Shown here piece by piece: positions 49,021-61,319 of a stretch of 64,000 bases of DNA; within the stretch, counting starts at the first letter, position 1; every line of letters starts with the position of its first letter. The stretch covers positions 125,504,499 through 125,568,498 of the forward strand of contig CM050446.2 of NCBI GenBank assembly GCA_027563935.2. Reading direction: 5' to 3'. Both the position numbers and the translations under genes were made by a program. A model generated the notes under the pieces. The model saw only the letters and a list, made by a program, of their open reading frames with translations. It made no database searches and was not told where the DNA came from. Origin of the DNA: Costus lasius (Eukaryota > Streptophyta > Magnoliopsida > Zingiberales > Costaceae).

Positions 49021-51096
49021 TGTTGGGAAACCCCGGGGACATTTTACATTTTCAGGCCATAGACATACATATTACGCAGCGGAAGAATGCCCCCGAAACA
49101 GGCTAGTCCCAAAAACCCAGTGAAGATCTCTTGCGAGGGGGTCGACACGATGTGATAGTAAGTACCTTTAAGCAATTGGAAGCCGATGTCGACGAAGGCG
49201 CCCAAGTGTTCGCCCTCTGCAGTCTCGCACACACGGATTCCTCAAGTTTTTTTCTTCCTCGCCCGGTGCTAACCTCGGGAAGAAGATCCATGCCTTAGGA
49301 GAGTCCTCCATGCAATTTGCGCCATCACCAAGATGTGATGCGCCAAGGAGATGGAAGGAGAAGGGAACGCCGCCAGCCTTCTTGTTCCTTTGCGCCAAGG
49401 AAAGGAAGAGGAGAAGGATGAAGCATGCTTGCACCCTTGATGGAAGAAGAAGAGCTCTAAGCTCTCCAAGCCGTCGCCCTCTTGTGCTTCACGCCTCCAA
49501 GGAATTAGCATCATCAAGAGAGGGGGCGGCAAGGACATATTTATAGGAGCAAGAGGCGGTTAGGGGAGAAAGGCAAGTGTTGACAATTAGGGCATGATTC
49601 TAGGAGATTATTTAATCAAGTATACTGATTAAATCTCCACTCCCATATGCGCCTAAGACTTGCCAAAGCAAGTATCAGCCATATGCGCCCACATCATGCC
49701 ATATGAGGCATCAATCCCATCTATGCGCCTAGACCTAGTCAAGGCAATATAATGGATTGCCTAATGTGGCTTGGGCGCAAGTCCTAATCCAATTAGGACT
49801 CTAATTATGTTAATAATCAGCCCACAATTGTCAAACACAATCCAATCAATTATCTTGGGTGATTTAATCACCTAGGAGATACCAAACAAGGCATAGGCGC
49901 AAATTCTAGTCCAACTAGAATCCCATATGCGCCTATCCCATTAATTCATCCCCATTATACCCTTCAAGCCTCATAGTCCTTTAATACAACTTATTAGCAA
50001 GCCCAACTAAACAATGGGCCAAGCCCAAAGTCCATCATGCATGTTAACCAAGCTATTGGATCCAATCCAATTTAACCTACGGTCAAATGAGGTTAACCAT
50101 GGTTAGTTTGATCAATATGCCAAAAATAGAAGTTGGCTCCAATAAGTTTCTTCCATCTCATCAGGCCCATTGGCGCTGATGAAATCTCCCAAATAGATCC
50201 GAGTTATCCAATAACTCGATCTAAAGGCTAACCGATCAATATGAAAACTCGAGTATCAAGGTGTGCGACCCTGTAGGTTCCTCTAACGCTGGCAGTGCTA
50301 ACCAAAGGTCATCACAAGCAGTGAGTGGCACCTAGCAGTGCATCACTGCTACCCAGGTCATTGGAATGGATATCGACATCGACATCCCCATCATCGCAAC
50401 TAGGTACATATGCATTACAGTCTCTTTGCCGAACTGATATCCGATTGGACAAGTGTGTCACCACTTGTTTTCATCCAATCACATGGCTATGACTAAATCA
50501 GGTTCTCACCTGGGTATGGCCATACACTTTCAGTCATAGAACCATAGAGGAGCTCCATGGATATCATGCTTCCCTAAGGAAGGGGCAAATCCTATGTCTG
50601 TCCATTGACCTTCTCATATGGGTTGTGACATGCTCAATGACAACCGTTATGACCTCCCAACTACGGCGAGGTGTTAGGTTGCATCAAAGCAAGTCCCTAA
50701 CCATATAGAATGGTCAATGACCTCAAGTCAAGGGATCAATGCATCTCCTGTCACTTATGAGGATAACTCATGACACCAAGTCATAGCCTCATAGCGGGTC
50801 TATCCAGTATATCCTCCAATGATATACCCATGTGTCTGCGTTAGCACCACGTGTCTAACCAGCCCACATACCAGTCTCACAAGTACCATTGCTATCCCGT
50901 ATCCACTAAGGTACATCGACTGGGGATTATAGTTTGAGCACAGATCCAATCTGTCTCCAGGGACATTATCATGTAAGTACACAATCGCAGGTGTAGACAA
51001 ACAATGATAACGACAATGCCAGAAAGATATATGAATATTAGAGTCAAGTAGTACAAAGATGGACCAAAACTAGGTCCTAGGGCATATACACCAACA
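49021..51096 (-). repeat. 3' LTR of a minus-strand Copia element
   Basis: 2076 bp. On plus it starts TGTTGGGAAACCCCGG and ends ATATACACCAACA; read on minus it starts TGTTGGTGTATATGCCC like 43574. It is preceded on the minus strand by the polypurine tract AAGTGGGAGATT (complement of about 51097-51108). The left flank is GACAT (49016-49020), and I could not find its duplicate. Confidence 0.88.
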
Positions 51097-51108
51097 ATCT
51101 CCCACTTG
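51097..51108 (-). promoter_or_regulatory. Polypurine tract of the minus-strand Copia element
   Basis: On the minus strand AAGTGGGAGATT sits directly before the LTR start TGTTGG. This is the classic plant Copia arrangement priming plus-strand synthesis. Confidence 0.85.
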
Positions 51109-51117
51109 CACTAAGAC

Positions 51118-51640
51118 CTAGAGGTTGAGCAACCTCAACCCCATATCTCTAGTACGACCATCATGCTTCTGCTGCGCCAAAGCCTTGGTCAGTGGGTCTG
51201 CTAGATTGCTCTCTGTGTTAATTCTGCTAATCTTGACATCACCTCGATCAATGATCTCTTTGATCAGGCGAAATCTCTTGAGCATGTGTTTGGACCTTTG
51301 ATGAGACCGTGGTTCCTTAACATGTGTAGTTCCCATTGTTGTCATAGTAGAGCTCAATGGGATCCATTGCACTTAGAACCACCTGAAGTTCGGAAAAGAA
51401 CTTCCTGATCCAAACGGCTTCGTTGGCTGCCTCAGAAGCAACCACATACTCAGCTTCGGTTGTAGAATTAGCTATGGTGGATTGCATGAAGCTCTTCCAG
51501 CATACAGCACCTCCAACCATCTTAAACAAATAGCTGGTCTGCGATCTAATGTCGTCAGGATCAGACTGGAACGACTCATCAGTGAAGCCCTGCACACTGA
51601 GCTCTTCCAGTCCCCGTAGACTATACAGAATAAATCCTTA
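51118..51640 (-). pseudogene. Copia RNase H, frameshifted end of pol
   Basis: Continuation of the pol at 51638-53635 after a frameshift near its end. On minus it reads VQGFTDESFQSDPDD, KSFMQSTIANSTTEAEYVVAS (normally W-S-KQ, 'TEAEY' RNase H motif), AVWIRKFFSEL and, after another shift near 51340, HMLKRFRLIKEIIDRGDVKIS and NLADPLTKAL. These are standard Copia RNase H and tail motifs. An unrelated-looking repeat of 'WKS/LEVLYAG' sequence near 51490-51660 suggests a small internal duplication. Confidence 0.8.
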
Positions 51641-53635
51641 GTCCTTTTCAGGATACTCAAGGATATTCTTTACAGCCACCCAGTGCTGCAAACCTGGATT
51701 GGATTGGTATCGGCTGGTAATGCTCACAGCATATGCCACATCTGGTCTAGTACACAACATTGCATACATGATCGATCCTACTGCCGAAGCATAAGGAATT
51801 CGACTCATGTCATCCCCCTCAGCCTGTGTTGTAGGACACTGGCTCTTTGAGAGAATAAGGCCATGTCTCACTGGAAGGTATCCTTTCTTGGATTGTTCCA
51901 TGTAGAACCTCTCCAGTACCTTATCAATGTAAGTACTCTGACTAAAGGCCAGAAGCCTCTTGGATCTATCCCGGTAGATCCTCATGCCTAGAATATAGGC
52001 GGCCTCCCCTAAGTCTTTCATCTCGAAACACTTCCCTAACCATGTCTTCACAGCTTGAAGACTAGGGATGTCGTTTCCGATGAGCAGTATGTCATCAACA
52101 TACAAGACCAGAAAAATCACCAAGCTCCCACTGAATTTTTTTTTGTATACACAGGCGTCATCTTCGCTTTTGATAAAGCTATAATCTCTCACGGCCTCAT
52201 CAAATCGAAGATTCCAACTTCGAGATGCTTGCTTTAATCCATAAATGGATTTCTTTAGCCTGCAGACTTTACTAGCATCTGCAGGATGGATGAAGCCATC
52301 AGGTTGTGCCATATACACATCCTCAGTTAGCTTCCCGTTAAGGAACGCTGTCTTCACATCCATCTGCCATATCTCATAGTCATGATATGCAGCTATAGCA
52401 AGCAGAATCCGAATGGATTTAATCATGGCAACCGGCGAGAAGGTTTCATCATAGTCCACCCCGTGGACTTGTTTAAATCCTTTAGCCACTAGTCTACCCT
52501 TATAGGTAACTATTTTGCCATCCATGTCTGTCTTCCTCTTGAAGACCCATTTACACCCTATGGGTTTTACCCCATCAGGCAGCTCAACCAAATCCCAGAC
52601 TTGGTTAGCCGACATGGAATCCATCTCGGATCGCATGGCTTCAAGCCATCTCTCAGAGTCCGGTCCACTGACCTCCTCATCATAGGTTCTGGGTTCATCC
52701 TCAATGATGAAGATCCCGTCGCGTTGGGTCGGCAGCGACCCATACCTCTCAGGTGTACGACGAATCCTCCCAAACCTACATAGGGCCTGTGTCTGAGCCT
52801 CATGTTGCCTAGCAACCGGTGCAGGTGGCTCAGGTTCCATCTGTCTGTCTTGTGGTTGCACTTGGACCTCATCCAAGTCAAACTTTCTCCCACTAACTTC
52901 TTTCATGAGAAATTCTTTCTCTAGAAAGACAGCACTTCGAGCAACAAAAACTTTGTTCTCGGTTGGGACATAGAAGTAGTATCCTTTAGTTTCCTTAGGA
53001 TACCCCACAAATACACATTTATCAGATCTAGGTTCTAGCTTGCTAGAATCCTGACGTTTGACATAAGCCTTACATCCCCAGATCCTGATAAAAGTGAGAT
53101 TAGGGCATCTCCCATTCCATACCTCGTATGGAATCTTTGAGACAATCTTAGATGGAACATTATTCAGTATTTGAGAAGCTATCTCAAATGCATGTCCCCA
53201 GAATGAGGGAGGTAGAGTTGCATGACTCATCATAGATCGAACCATGTCCAACAAAGTCCGGTTTCTCCTTTCAGATACACCATTCCATTGAGGTGTTCCA
53301 GGAGGAGTGAGTTGGGATATGATCCCACACTCTCTCAGATAGTCAAAGAACTCACTGCTTAGGTACTCTCCACCACGATCTGATCGAAGAGCCTTAATGG
53401 ATCTACCAAGCTGGTTCTCTACTTCATGTTTGAACTCCTTAAATTTCTCAAAGGATTCAGACTTATGTCTCATCAGATAGACATAACCATATCTACTGAA
53501 GTCATCAGTAAACGCGATGAAGTAGTTGTACCCTCCTCTGGCTTGTTTATTGAAAGGCCCACACACGTCAGTATGTATGAGATTTAATAAACCTCCTGCC
53601 CTCTCGCTAGTCTTGGTGAATGGCGCCTTTGTCAA
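51638..53635 (-). pseudogene. Ty1/Copia polyprotein (integrase, RT, part of RNase H), 5'-truncated
   Basis: A 665-codon open frame, one of the least damaged coding stretches here. Residues ~10-170 are the integrase core, with HTDVCGPF, LRSDRGGEYLS and NGVSERRNRTL supplying the D, D and E. About 330-600 is the RT: GCKWVFKRKTD, GRLVAKGF, DVKTAFLNGKL, YGLKQASR and the catalytic box LVLYVDDILLIG. The frame ends in the RNase H lead (YAVSITSRYQSNPG). It resembles the Tork/Angela-like Copia lineage. The first residue corresponds to mid-protein (family 'GKMTKAPFT'); upstream an in-frame stop and foreign sequence at about 53640 replace gag, protease and the HHCC domain. It could not drive transposition alone. 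Confidence 0.88.
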
Positions 53636-55213
53636 ATATTACAGAATCTACACCACTTCTTATTTTTTATTATTTTCAGGTAAAAAGTGTCATACTTTGA
53701 TGGATTTTAAAAGATCTGAGCACACCAATGGATTCCAGACGTCGAGACGAAGCTGTCTGCCAAATTTCATGCAAATTGGAGCAAGTTTAAGAAATTAGGG
53801 CACTACCATAATTTTGGTCCAGAATTTTATGGTACCATATTTTCAGGCAATTTTGACCATAAAGTTTCTAAGTTTTTGAGGAAATTACGGCAGTGCCATA
53901 ATTATTTTTACGGTACCGTAATTTGCACCAAGTTTTCCTATTTTTCTGCCGAAAACTTAAAAAGATGATATCTCGAGATTTCGGGCACCAAATTGAGATC
54001 TGAAAGAAGCGGAAGACTCGTCTCAACGAGGAGAAGATAAAGGCACTGAAAGACCCAATTTTTAGAAAGAATCCAGAGAGTAATTGAGGGAGGCATCCTT
54101 AGGGTTCGGCCTCATGCCGGGAGGCGTAGAGACCACCTCAAGCCACGATTTTGACAAGGAAGCTTCACCTGGAGGAGGAGAGGATACCCCAGAAGTTTTA
54201 GAGTGAAAGGAGATCGATCGTAGGAGAAATCAACAAAAGAGCGGGCGCCGGCACTGTTCACACGTGAAATTATGGGTTGTAATTTTCATTACAGCCCTGT
54301 TTTGTAACTTTTCCTATTCCCTTTCAATTTTTGATCGTTCTAAACTATGAATTACTATATTTCTTCTTCCATGCTAGCTTAATTTTCGCATGGGACATGG
54401 GGGGGGTGTAATTCCCTTGATTTCTTATGACTAGATGATCCTTATTTTGTCATGATAATTCTGCTTATGTGATGACTTTCCTTTAATTCTCCTTAGTTTT
54501 ATAAATATCAGCATGTTTTAAATTTTGCGAAATAGACTGAGAGGTTGATTGTGAAATTTGGAACCCTAAAAATCATTGAGTTTGGAACTTATCGTAAGAG
54601 ATTAGATTTGTTCTTTGAATTCTGATTTTTAGTGATTTTATTGCCATGTTGATTTTCTGATTCTTTGGATTGAGTTAATGTGTTAGACTTGATTCAAAAT
54701 TGTAAGAGATTAAATTTCTGATCGTCGGAGAACCTTAAGTAGAACTTGTGATGAGTTTCAGGATGCACGAGAGTGATCCTTGAGTTTCCACATGAGATGT
54801 TTGACTTAGAATTCGGATACACGAGAGTGATCCTTGAGTTCTTTGTTCAATAATTTACTTATTTTCAGCATCAGATAGATCTTGCACGAGAGTGAGGATT
54901 GGTCCTTTGTATGATTGTCTGCGCGAGAGCAAGATGATCCTTTTATGAAGTAAATTAAATCTTTATCGTAATGAAATTTGACTGACAGCCTTTATTTCCT
55001 TCTAGTCATTAGAATTAAGGTGGATGAACCCCTAGTCTCAGTTTCTCTCTTATATACTTTTCTGCGTTATTTTCGATCGATTGTTTAACACTATTCGGTT
55101 TGCTTAGCTAGTGAGAAAACATCTATTTGGTACTTAACACGTAGGTCTCTGTGGTTCGATATCTATTTTATTACTTCGAAGTATCCGTGCACTTACAGAT
55201 TACAATAAGTTTT
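53636..55213. mobile_element. Athila/Tat-like LTR fragment replacing the Copia 5' half
   Basis: No coding domain. The phrases 'gcactaccataattttggtc', 'ggcagtgccataatta' and 'ggtaccgtaatttgcacc', the mid-LTR 'ttatgggttgtaattttcat' and the end 'gtgcacttacagattacaataagttttt' resemble LTRs of Athila/Tat elements. The end resembles 'tgcacttgcggtttacaataagTTTTTGGCGCC', but the sequence switches to Copia LTR at 55214, before a PBS. Similar 'ccataat/ccgtaat' wording occurs in 36700-37050. The junctions have no target duplication, suggesting recombination or filler repair. Confidence 0.55.
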
Positions 55214-56285
55214 TGCACTTGTTTTCACCCAATCTCATGGTCATGACTAAAATAGGTTCTCACCTAGGTATGACTATACACTTTCAGTCATAGAACCATA
55301 GAGGAGCTCCATGGATATCAAGCTTCTCTCAAGAAGGGGCAAATGCTCTGTCTGTACATTAATCTTCTTATATGGGTCGTGACATACTCAATGACAACCG
55401 TTCTGACCTCCCAACTACGGTAAGGTGTTAGGTTGTATCAAAGCATGTCCCTAACCATATAGAATAGTCAATAACTTCAAGTCAAGGGATCAATGCATCT
55501 CCTGTCACTTGTGAGGATAACTCATGACACCAATTCATTGCCTCACAGTGGGTCAGTCCAGTATATCAACCACTAATATACCAATATATTTGCGTTAGCA
55601 CCTCATGCCTAACCAGCCCACATACCAGTCTCATATGTACCAGAGTTGTCCCATATCTGCTCAGGTACTTGACTGGGGATTATAGTTTGAGCACATATCC
55701 AATCTGTCTCCAGGGACATTATCATGTAAGTACATAATCGCATATGTAAATAAACAATGATAATGACGATGCCAGAATGATATATAAGAAATATCAGTGT
55801 CAAGTAGTACAAATATAGACCAAAGCTAGGTTTTAGGGCATAAACACCACTAGCTCTAGTACATGTGAGATTGGTATATGGGCTGGTTAGGCACGATGTG
55901 CTAACACAGATATATGGGTATATCAGTGGTAGATATACTAGACCGACCTACTGTGAGGCTATGACTTGGTTTCATTAGTTATCCTCACAAGTGACAGAAG
56001 TTGCATTGATCCCTTGACTTGAGGTCATTGACTCTTCTATATGGTTAGGACATACTTTGATACAACCTAACACATCACCATAGTTGGGAGGTCATAACGG
56101 TTGTTATTGAGTACGTCACGACCCATATGAGAGAATCAATGTACAAACATAGGATTTGCCCCTTCCTGAGGGAAGCTTGATATCCACGGGCCCCCCTATG
56201 GTTCTATGACTGAAAGTGTATGGTCATACCTAGGTGAAAACCTGATTTCGTCATGACCATGAGATTGGGTAAAAACAAGTGGTGA
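55213..56285. repeat. Large imperfect inverted repeat from head-to-head Copia LTRs
   Basis: The left arm 55213-55640 and right arm 55858-56285 are reverse complements with scattered mismatches. For example 'atcaatgcatctcctgtcac' on the left answers 'agaagttgcattgatccctt' on the right. The spacer is ~217 bp. A transcript crossing it would fold into a long hairpin. Confidence 0.85.
55214..55848 (-). repeat. Copia LTR fragment (first ~635 bp), minus orientation
   Basis: Matches 50463-51096 (same orientation) over its length, with 'ccaatctcatggtcatgac' against 'ccaatcacatggctatgac', and ends near the LTR tip (gggcataaacacca). The rest of this LTR is missing. Confidence 0.85.
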
Positions 56286-57650
56286 CATACTTGTCCAATC
56301 GGATATCAATTTGGCAAAGAGACTGTAATGCATCTGTACCTAGTTGCGATGATGGTGATGTCGATGTCGATATCCATTCCGATGACTTGGGTAGCAGCAA
56401 TGCACTGCTAGGTGCCACTCACTACTTGTGGTAACCTTAGGTTAGCACTGCCAACGTCAGAGGAACCTACAGGGTCGCACACCTTGATATTCGAGTTCTC
56501 GTATTGATCGGGAAGCCTTATGATCGAGTTATTGGATAGCTCGGATCTATTTGGGATATTTCATCAGTGCCAATGGGCTGATGAGATGGAAGAGAGTTAT
56601 TGGAGTCAATCTTCATTTTTGATAGGTTGACCCGAAATTGACCATGGTTGGTCACATTTGAGATAGGGTTGCATTGGATTGGATCCAATGACTTAATCAA
56701 CTTGTGCAATGAAGTTTGGGCTGGCTCGTTACCCAATGAGGCCCAATAACAAGTTCTTATGAAGAGAGAATAGGGCATAAGGGTATAATGGGGATACGTA
56801 GGCACCTAATACTTCATTAGGAAGCTTTTGGTGCCTCCCCCTTTGTTCCTTGGATGGAAGGCTTGCTTCTAAGGCAACGCTTAGGGCAAATATGGCTGAA
56901 TGGACTTGTATAGTAAGTCCTTGGCACATATAGAAGAGTAGAAGAGGTTTTTTGTAAAGTCTTGGAGACTTTCCTTACCTCTAACCCTAATTAGCTAACT
57001 CCCCTTAACCCTAGCCGCCCTCACTTCATGAGTATTGTGCAAAACATCTTGTGTTGCTGCCCCTTGCCTCTATATATCAGATATATGTGAGAGCAAATCA
57101 TTATTATTAATTGGCATGAACAATTGTAGGGCATGAACAAGCATTGTTGGCGCAACTCTTCCTCTATCTTCTTGCCGCAAGCATCTTCTCTTCTTCCTCT
57201 TCCTTTGGTGCAAGAGAAGCAAAGGGCTTGGTGGCATAATAATCCATTGGCGCAAGTCTACTCCTTCTTCTTCTCTTGGCACAACTTGAAGAAGAGCTTG
57301 GCGGCATCATCTCCTTCTCCATCATCTTGGCGCAACCTTCCTTCAAGGTTGGCGCAAGTGAATTGGAGAACACTCATAAGGCTTGGATCTTCTCCCCGAG
57401 GCTAGCACCGGGCATGGAAGAAGAGGACTTGGGGCATCCGTGTGTGTGAGACTGCAGAGGGTGCATGCTTGGGTGCCTGCTTCGGCATCGCTCTACATTG
57501 CTCATAGGTTCTTTCTCCTCTCATCGTGTCGACTCCCTCGCAAGAACAAGATCCATTGGGTTTTTAGGACTGGCTTGTTTCGGGGATATGCTTCTGCTAT
57601 GTTTTTTGTAATGTATATAAAAATTTAAAATATTCCTGGGGTTTCCCAAC
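55852..57650 (+). repeat. Copia LTR, plus orientation, lacking its first ~220 bp
   Basis: Begins at 'agctctagtacatgtgagattgg' (compare about 43794 and following) and ends GGGGTTTCCCAACA at 57650, then the PBS. It matches the reverse complement of 49021-50870. Its 55858-56285 section forms an inverted repeat with 55213-55640. Confidence 0.85.
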
Positions 57651-57664
57651 AGTGGTATCAAAGC
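57651..57664 (+). promoter_or_regulatory. Degenerate primer-binding site of the plus-strand Copia element
   Basis: GTGGTATCAAAGCG directly follows the LTR end. It differs from the usual TGGTATCAGAGC by one base (AAAGC for AGAGC). Confidence 0.8.
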
Positions 57665-59373
57665 GGCTTGCGAGCCTCGAACGATGTTTCTATGCTTTTC
57701 ATATGCTCACATGTCATGTAGATTTTCGCATATTACATATACATGGCACATGATTTTTCTAAGTAGGAAAAATTGTAGGTATTTTGTTCCTTACCTCTAT
57801 TCAATCTCTTTTGGTTCTTTGCTCTCTTCACATGACTAGGATAGACCTATATGTGGAAGAGATAATTTCTCCTCTCATGGTGGGATAGACCCATCATGAG
57901 AGACTTGTTGAGATTATGCGGGGCATGGACTGGGTGATTGTCCTAATCTCAGCAAGTTAGGGATTGCAAAGAGGGCAACGGGTATGCCTCTTATAGATTC
58001 CTGAGAGAAACCTAGAACCAAGGATTTGTGATAAGAGGTGAAGGAAGAGAGACATGTTTTGATGAAAAAGTAAAATTTCAAATTTTATGTTTTTCATGAG
58101 CATATAGAATTGCATGAGTTAGTGCCTTGATTATGCATGATATTGTGGTCATTAGTCAAGCCCCTTAGCATGTCTGTGTTGTATTCTTGTGAGGCCTGTG
58201 TGCCGCCTTTCTTTTGTAATTAAAAGATGAAGATTAGGGGCGCTTACTTCATGGAACCTTGGCGCATGCTTGAAGCTTGCGCACCTTGCTTGGTGGCGCA
58301 ACTTGCTTCATGCTTGGTGGTGCATCCACACTAGTTGCGAAAATAGGGCTTGGCCGAGCGTCATGGCTTGAGAGCTATCCCTCTTGGCTCTTGTGTGATG
58401 GCGCATCACCTTGGAGGAAGCACCATGGCATTGGCCAAACCCATGGGGATGCTTCTAGGGTTTCCCTAGAGGTGCCTCTAGGGATTGAGAGCTAAACCTT
58501 AGTGAGGAGGACCTTGGAGCTGACCTTGAAGATCCAGATAGAGGGTGGCTAGGTTAGGACTTGTTTTGGGGGCTTGTTTCCTAGGTCAAGCATTGAACCC
58601 ACCTTTGGCATGTGTTGGTTCAATGTGTTGAATAGGCTATGATCACATCATCCTTTTACTATTTTCCATATATGCTAAAGCATGTCTGTGATGTTTTATC
58701 TTTCTGTTATCACTATAGGATTGCATGCCTGTATTGTTAGACAAAAGATAAAACTAAGAGAATGATACCTCAAAAACCCTCAATCAAATATATCAAGCCT
58801 AGTAGCCTTCTATCTCGTAGCCCTCATCAAGCTATCGATCAGTGGCGTTGTGCATTATTTTCCACCCTCGTGGGACACACCCACTTATCTTTAAAAGGTG
58901 TGTGGTGATAATGGTTTCCCTAGTCCTGTTTTAACATGGACATGCCTTCGCAAGGAAACTCGTTGGCCCTGGGAATAACGATTAGGAATGGACTTGACTA
59001 GATTTTCACATGTGCTGGGCACATGATGGAACTCTAGAGGCATCGTTGAGAAGCTAGGGTTTCATGTTGTATCCAGCCCTCGCTAGACATGAAATGCCTA
59101 CACTGTATCAATAAGGGGAGTTGCCAAGTGCAATTGGTCGATGTGCCCACCTTAAGAAGCATGGGTCACTTTGTGCATCTCATTCCACCCTCATGGGATG
59201 CAAAGCCTTATGTGGAATAAGGATCTCATCTCACTAGGAAATCTCAGATTTCTCAATTTACTTTGTGGATTGTCAATTCGATTAAAATAGTGGGAGCCAT
59301 AGTCATTTAAAATAAATCCAGTTTAAATGACTCGAAGTAGTTCTAATATGATTTTCTTGGTTATTGTAGAATA
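57665..59373 (+). mobile_element. Long leader of the plus-strand Copia element
   Basis: Non-coding between PBS and gag. It includes repeated statements of 'ttcatgcttggtggcgca' and 'cttgaagcttgcgcacc' type near 58240-58340. No gene is seen. Confidence 0.55.
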
Positions 59374-60057
59374 ATGGCAACGAACAATAACAGATGGTCA
59401 CTGCGATCTATCCTAGAAAAGGACAAGTTGGTTGGATCCAACTTACTGGATTGGTATATGAACTTGAGAATAATGCTCAAGCTCAAGAGGAAGCTTTATA
59501 TCTTTGGGCAGCCTATTCCTGAGCCACTTCTATGCTCGGCCTCAACGGCTGAGAAGAATGCTTATGATAAGCATCAGGCTGATAATTTAGAGGTTGCTAA
59601 TTTGATGCTAACCAACATGTCGCTTGAATTTAGAGGGCAATATGAATTGAAGAGTGCCTCTGAGATTATTCATAATCTAAAGCAGCTCTTCGATGAAATG
59701 GTTAGGCTCAACCCTCCTAAAGTAGACATTCAATGTGTTGAGCCGAAGGGCTTAACTAAAACAGTAAAGATAAAGATGGAAAGGGTCAGGAATAACAAGT
59801 GCCATTCATGTGGAGGACCACCTCACATGATGAATGACATGGTGAGACTTCAGATCCAGAAGAAGAGAGGCAAGGCTTCGTCTTCTACCTCAGGTATTTG
59901 TGTTACCGAAGTCAACCTTTCTACTTCTATGTCATGGGTAGTGGATACCGCATGCGGAGCTCATATTTGTACAAATATGCAGGAGCTCAAGAAAATAGAT
60001 TGGTGCGGCCTAGAGAGATTGACCTACGAGTTGGAAACTTGGCACAAGTTGCTGTAG
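59374..60057 (+). pseudogene. Copia gag and start of protease, shortened
   Basis: A 227-codon open frame starting MATNNNRWSLRSILEKDKL, a typical Copia gag start (LRSILEK-KL-G-N-LDW). About residue 140 holds an incomplete zinc knuckle (CHSCGGPPHMMNDM; the last Cys is missing). About 190 holds the protease active-site region WVVDTACGAHICTNMQEL, where DTACGAH replaces the usual D-S/T-G-A/C-S/T-H order with an extra residue. The stretch between residues ~105 and 115 jumps from LKQLFDEMVR to later gag sequence, so a central part of gag is deleted. Stop at 60055-60057. Confidence 0.83.
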
Positions 60058-60352
60058 GAATTTTGACTCTCTCTGCCTTCTGGACTTCAGTTAGAGCTAG
60101 ATCATTGCTATTATTTACCTTCGCTTACTAAGAACATTGTATCCATTCCTTGCTTGGCAAAGAAAAGATTTAAATTTAAAATAAAGGAGAACTTTGCAAA
60201 TATGTTTTATGGGAAGGGTACTTTATGCAATGGATTATATGTCTTGGACACGGATAGCTCTATTTGTAACATAAATAATAAGAGGATAAAACCGAGTGGT
60301 TCAGTTAGTGCATTCCTCTGGTATTGTCGATTAGCCCATATAAACATAGGGG
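60058..60352 (+). pseudogene. Copia GAG-pre-integrase remnant
   Basis: After a frameshift it reads NIVSIPCLAKKRFKFKIKEN, NGLYVLDTDSS and FLWYCRLAHINI. These match the usual 'NGLYVLD ... LWHCRLGHIN' region, with the HHCC histidines partly changed (WYCRLAH). It breaks off at about 60350, where Gypsy sequence begins. Confidence 0.78.
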
Positions 60353-61319
60353 TCCGACTCTGACTTCACCCCCTGGTATCGGCTCTCCCCCAATCACTTC
60401 TTATAGGAGTTGTTATCAATGCAGCGAATTCAGACATATTGCGAGGGCATGTCCTCTCAACTCGGTGCAATGTCATCTTTGCAAGGAAATGGGGCATTAC
60501 AGGAGTAATTGCCCCCAGAAGGGTAAGCAAGTGCAGAGTTCCCAAGGGTCTGCGCCAGGGTCACGACAGAATCCTCCCTGGCCTCCTCACCAGGGATATC
60601 GATCACCCCCTCCACGGGGCAAGCGTGGATAGGTTCCTGCATCCGGACATGCTTATGCCTTATCTGAAGAGTACGCATAGCGCGCATCAGACTCCGTGCT
60701 ACGACGTATTATTTCCGTTTATGGTATACCTGCATGTCTTTTGATAGATACTGGAAGTTCATATTCCTTCATATCATATGAATTTGCTAAGAAGCTTGAT
60801 CATGAACCTGTATTGGCACGGTATGATATGACCGTGTATACGCCTGGAGGTGGTGTGCTACAGTCACACCTAGAGCTAAATGGTGTCCACTGGATTTTGG
60901 GGATGTCATTACATAAGCTGATCTAATGCTATTGGACTTCTCTGATTTTAAAGTTATTCTTGGCATGAACTGGCTCAAAGCTAATCGAGCCATCGTAGAT
61001 TGCTATACTTGCAATGTGACTTTTGGTATGCCCAAGTCAACCACATGTGCATTTACAGTGGTATCTGGACAAGCTGCTCCTATTATTTCTGCGATGAGAG
61101 CCACAAAAATGCTAAGTGATGGATATCAAGAATATCTGATGTCAATCACAGAAGTTAAAGAGCAATCCTTACCTTCAATCGAGTGAGTGCCTGTAGTCAG
61201 AAGATATAAGGATGTCTTTCCTGACGAATTTCCCGGCTTACCTCCGCAATGGCAAGTTGAATTTGCTATTGAACTCTAGCCTGGCACTGGACCTATTTCG
61301 AAGGCACCATATAGAATGG
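60353..61319 (+). pseudogene. Gypsy (chromovirus-like) gag tail, protease and RT start, fragment
   Basis: The first frame has two CX2CX4HX4C zinc knuckles, CYQCSEFRHIARAC and CHLCKEMGHYRSNC. After a frameshift near 60630 comes the protease, with GIPACLLIDTGSSYSFIS (intact D-T-G) and later VILGMNWLKANRAIVDC. A broken stretch then reads YKDVFPDEFPGLPPQWQVEF and PISKAPYRM, the entry to the RT. Stops occur at about 60924 and 61184. The reading is cut at 61319 in the RT by a Tat-type LTR. Left junction is with Copia; no LTR of this Gypsy element is in view. Confidence 0.83.

Noticed and set aside
47682..49546. Several 60-109-codon frames on both strands
   Set aside because: Located in Copia LTR sequence, related frames recur in 57070-57405 through LTR homology; no protein family.
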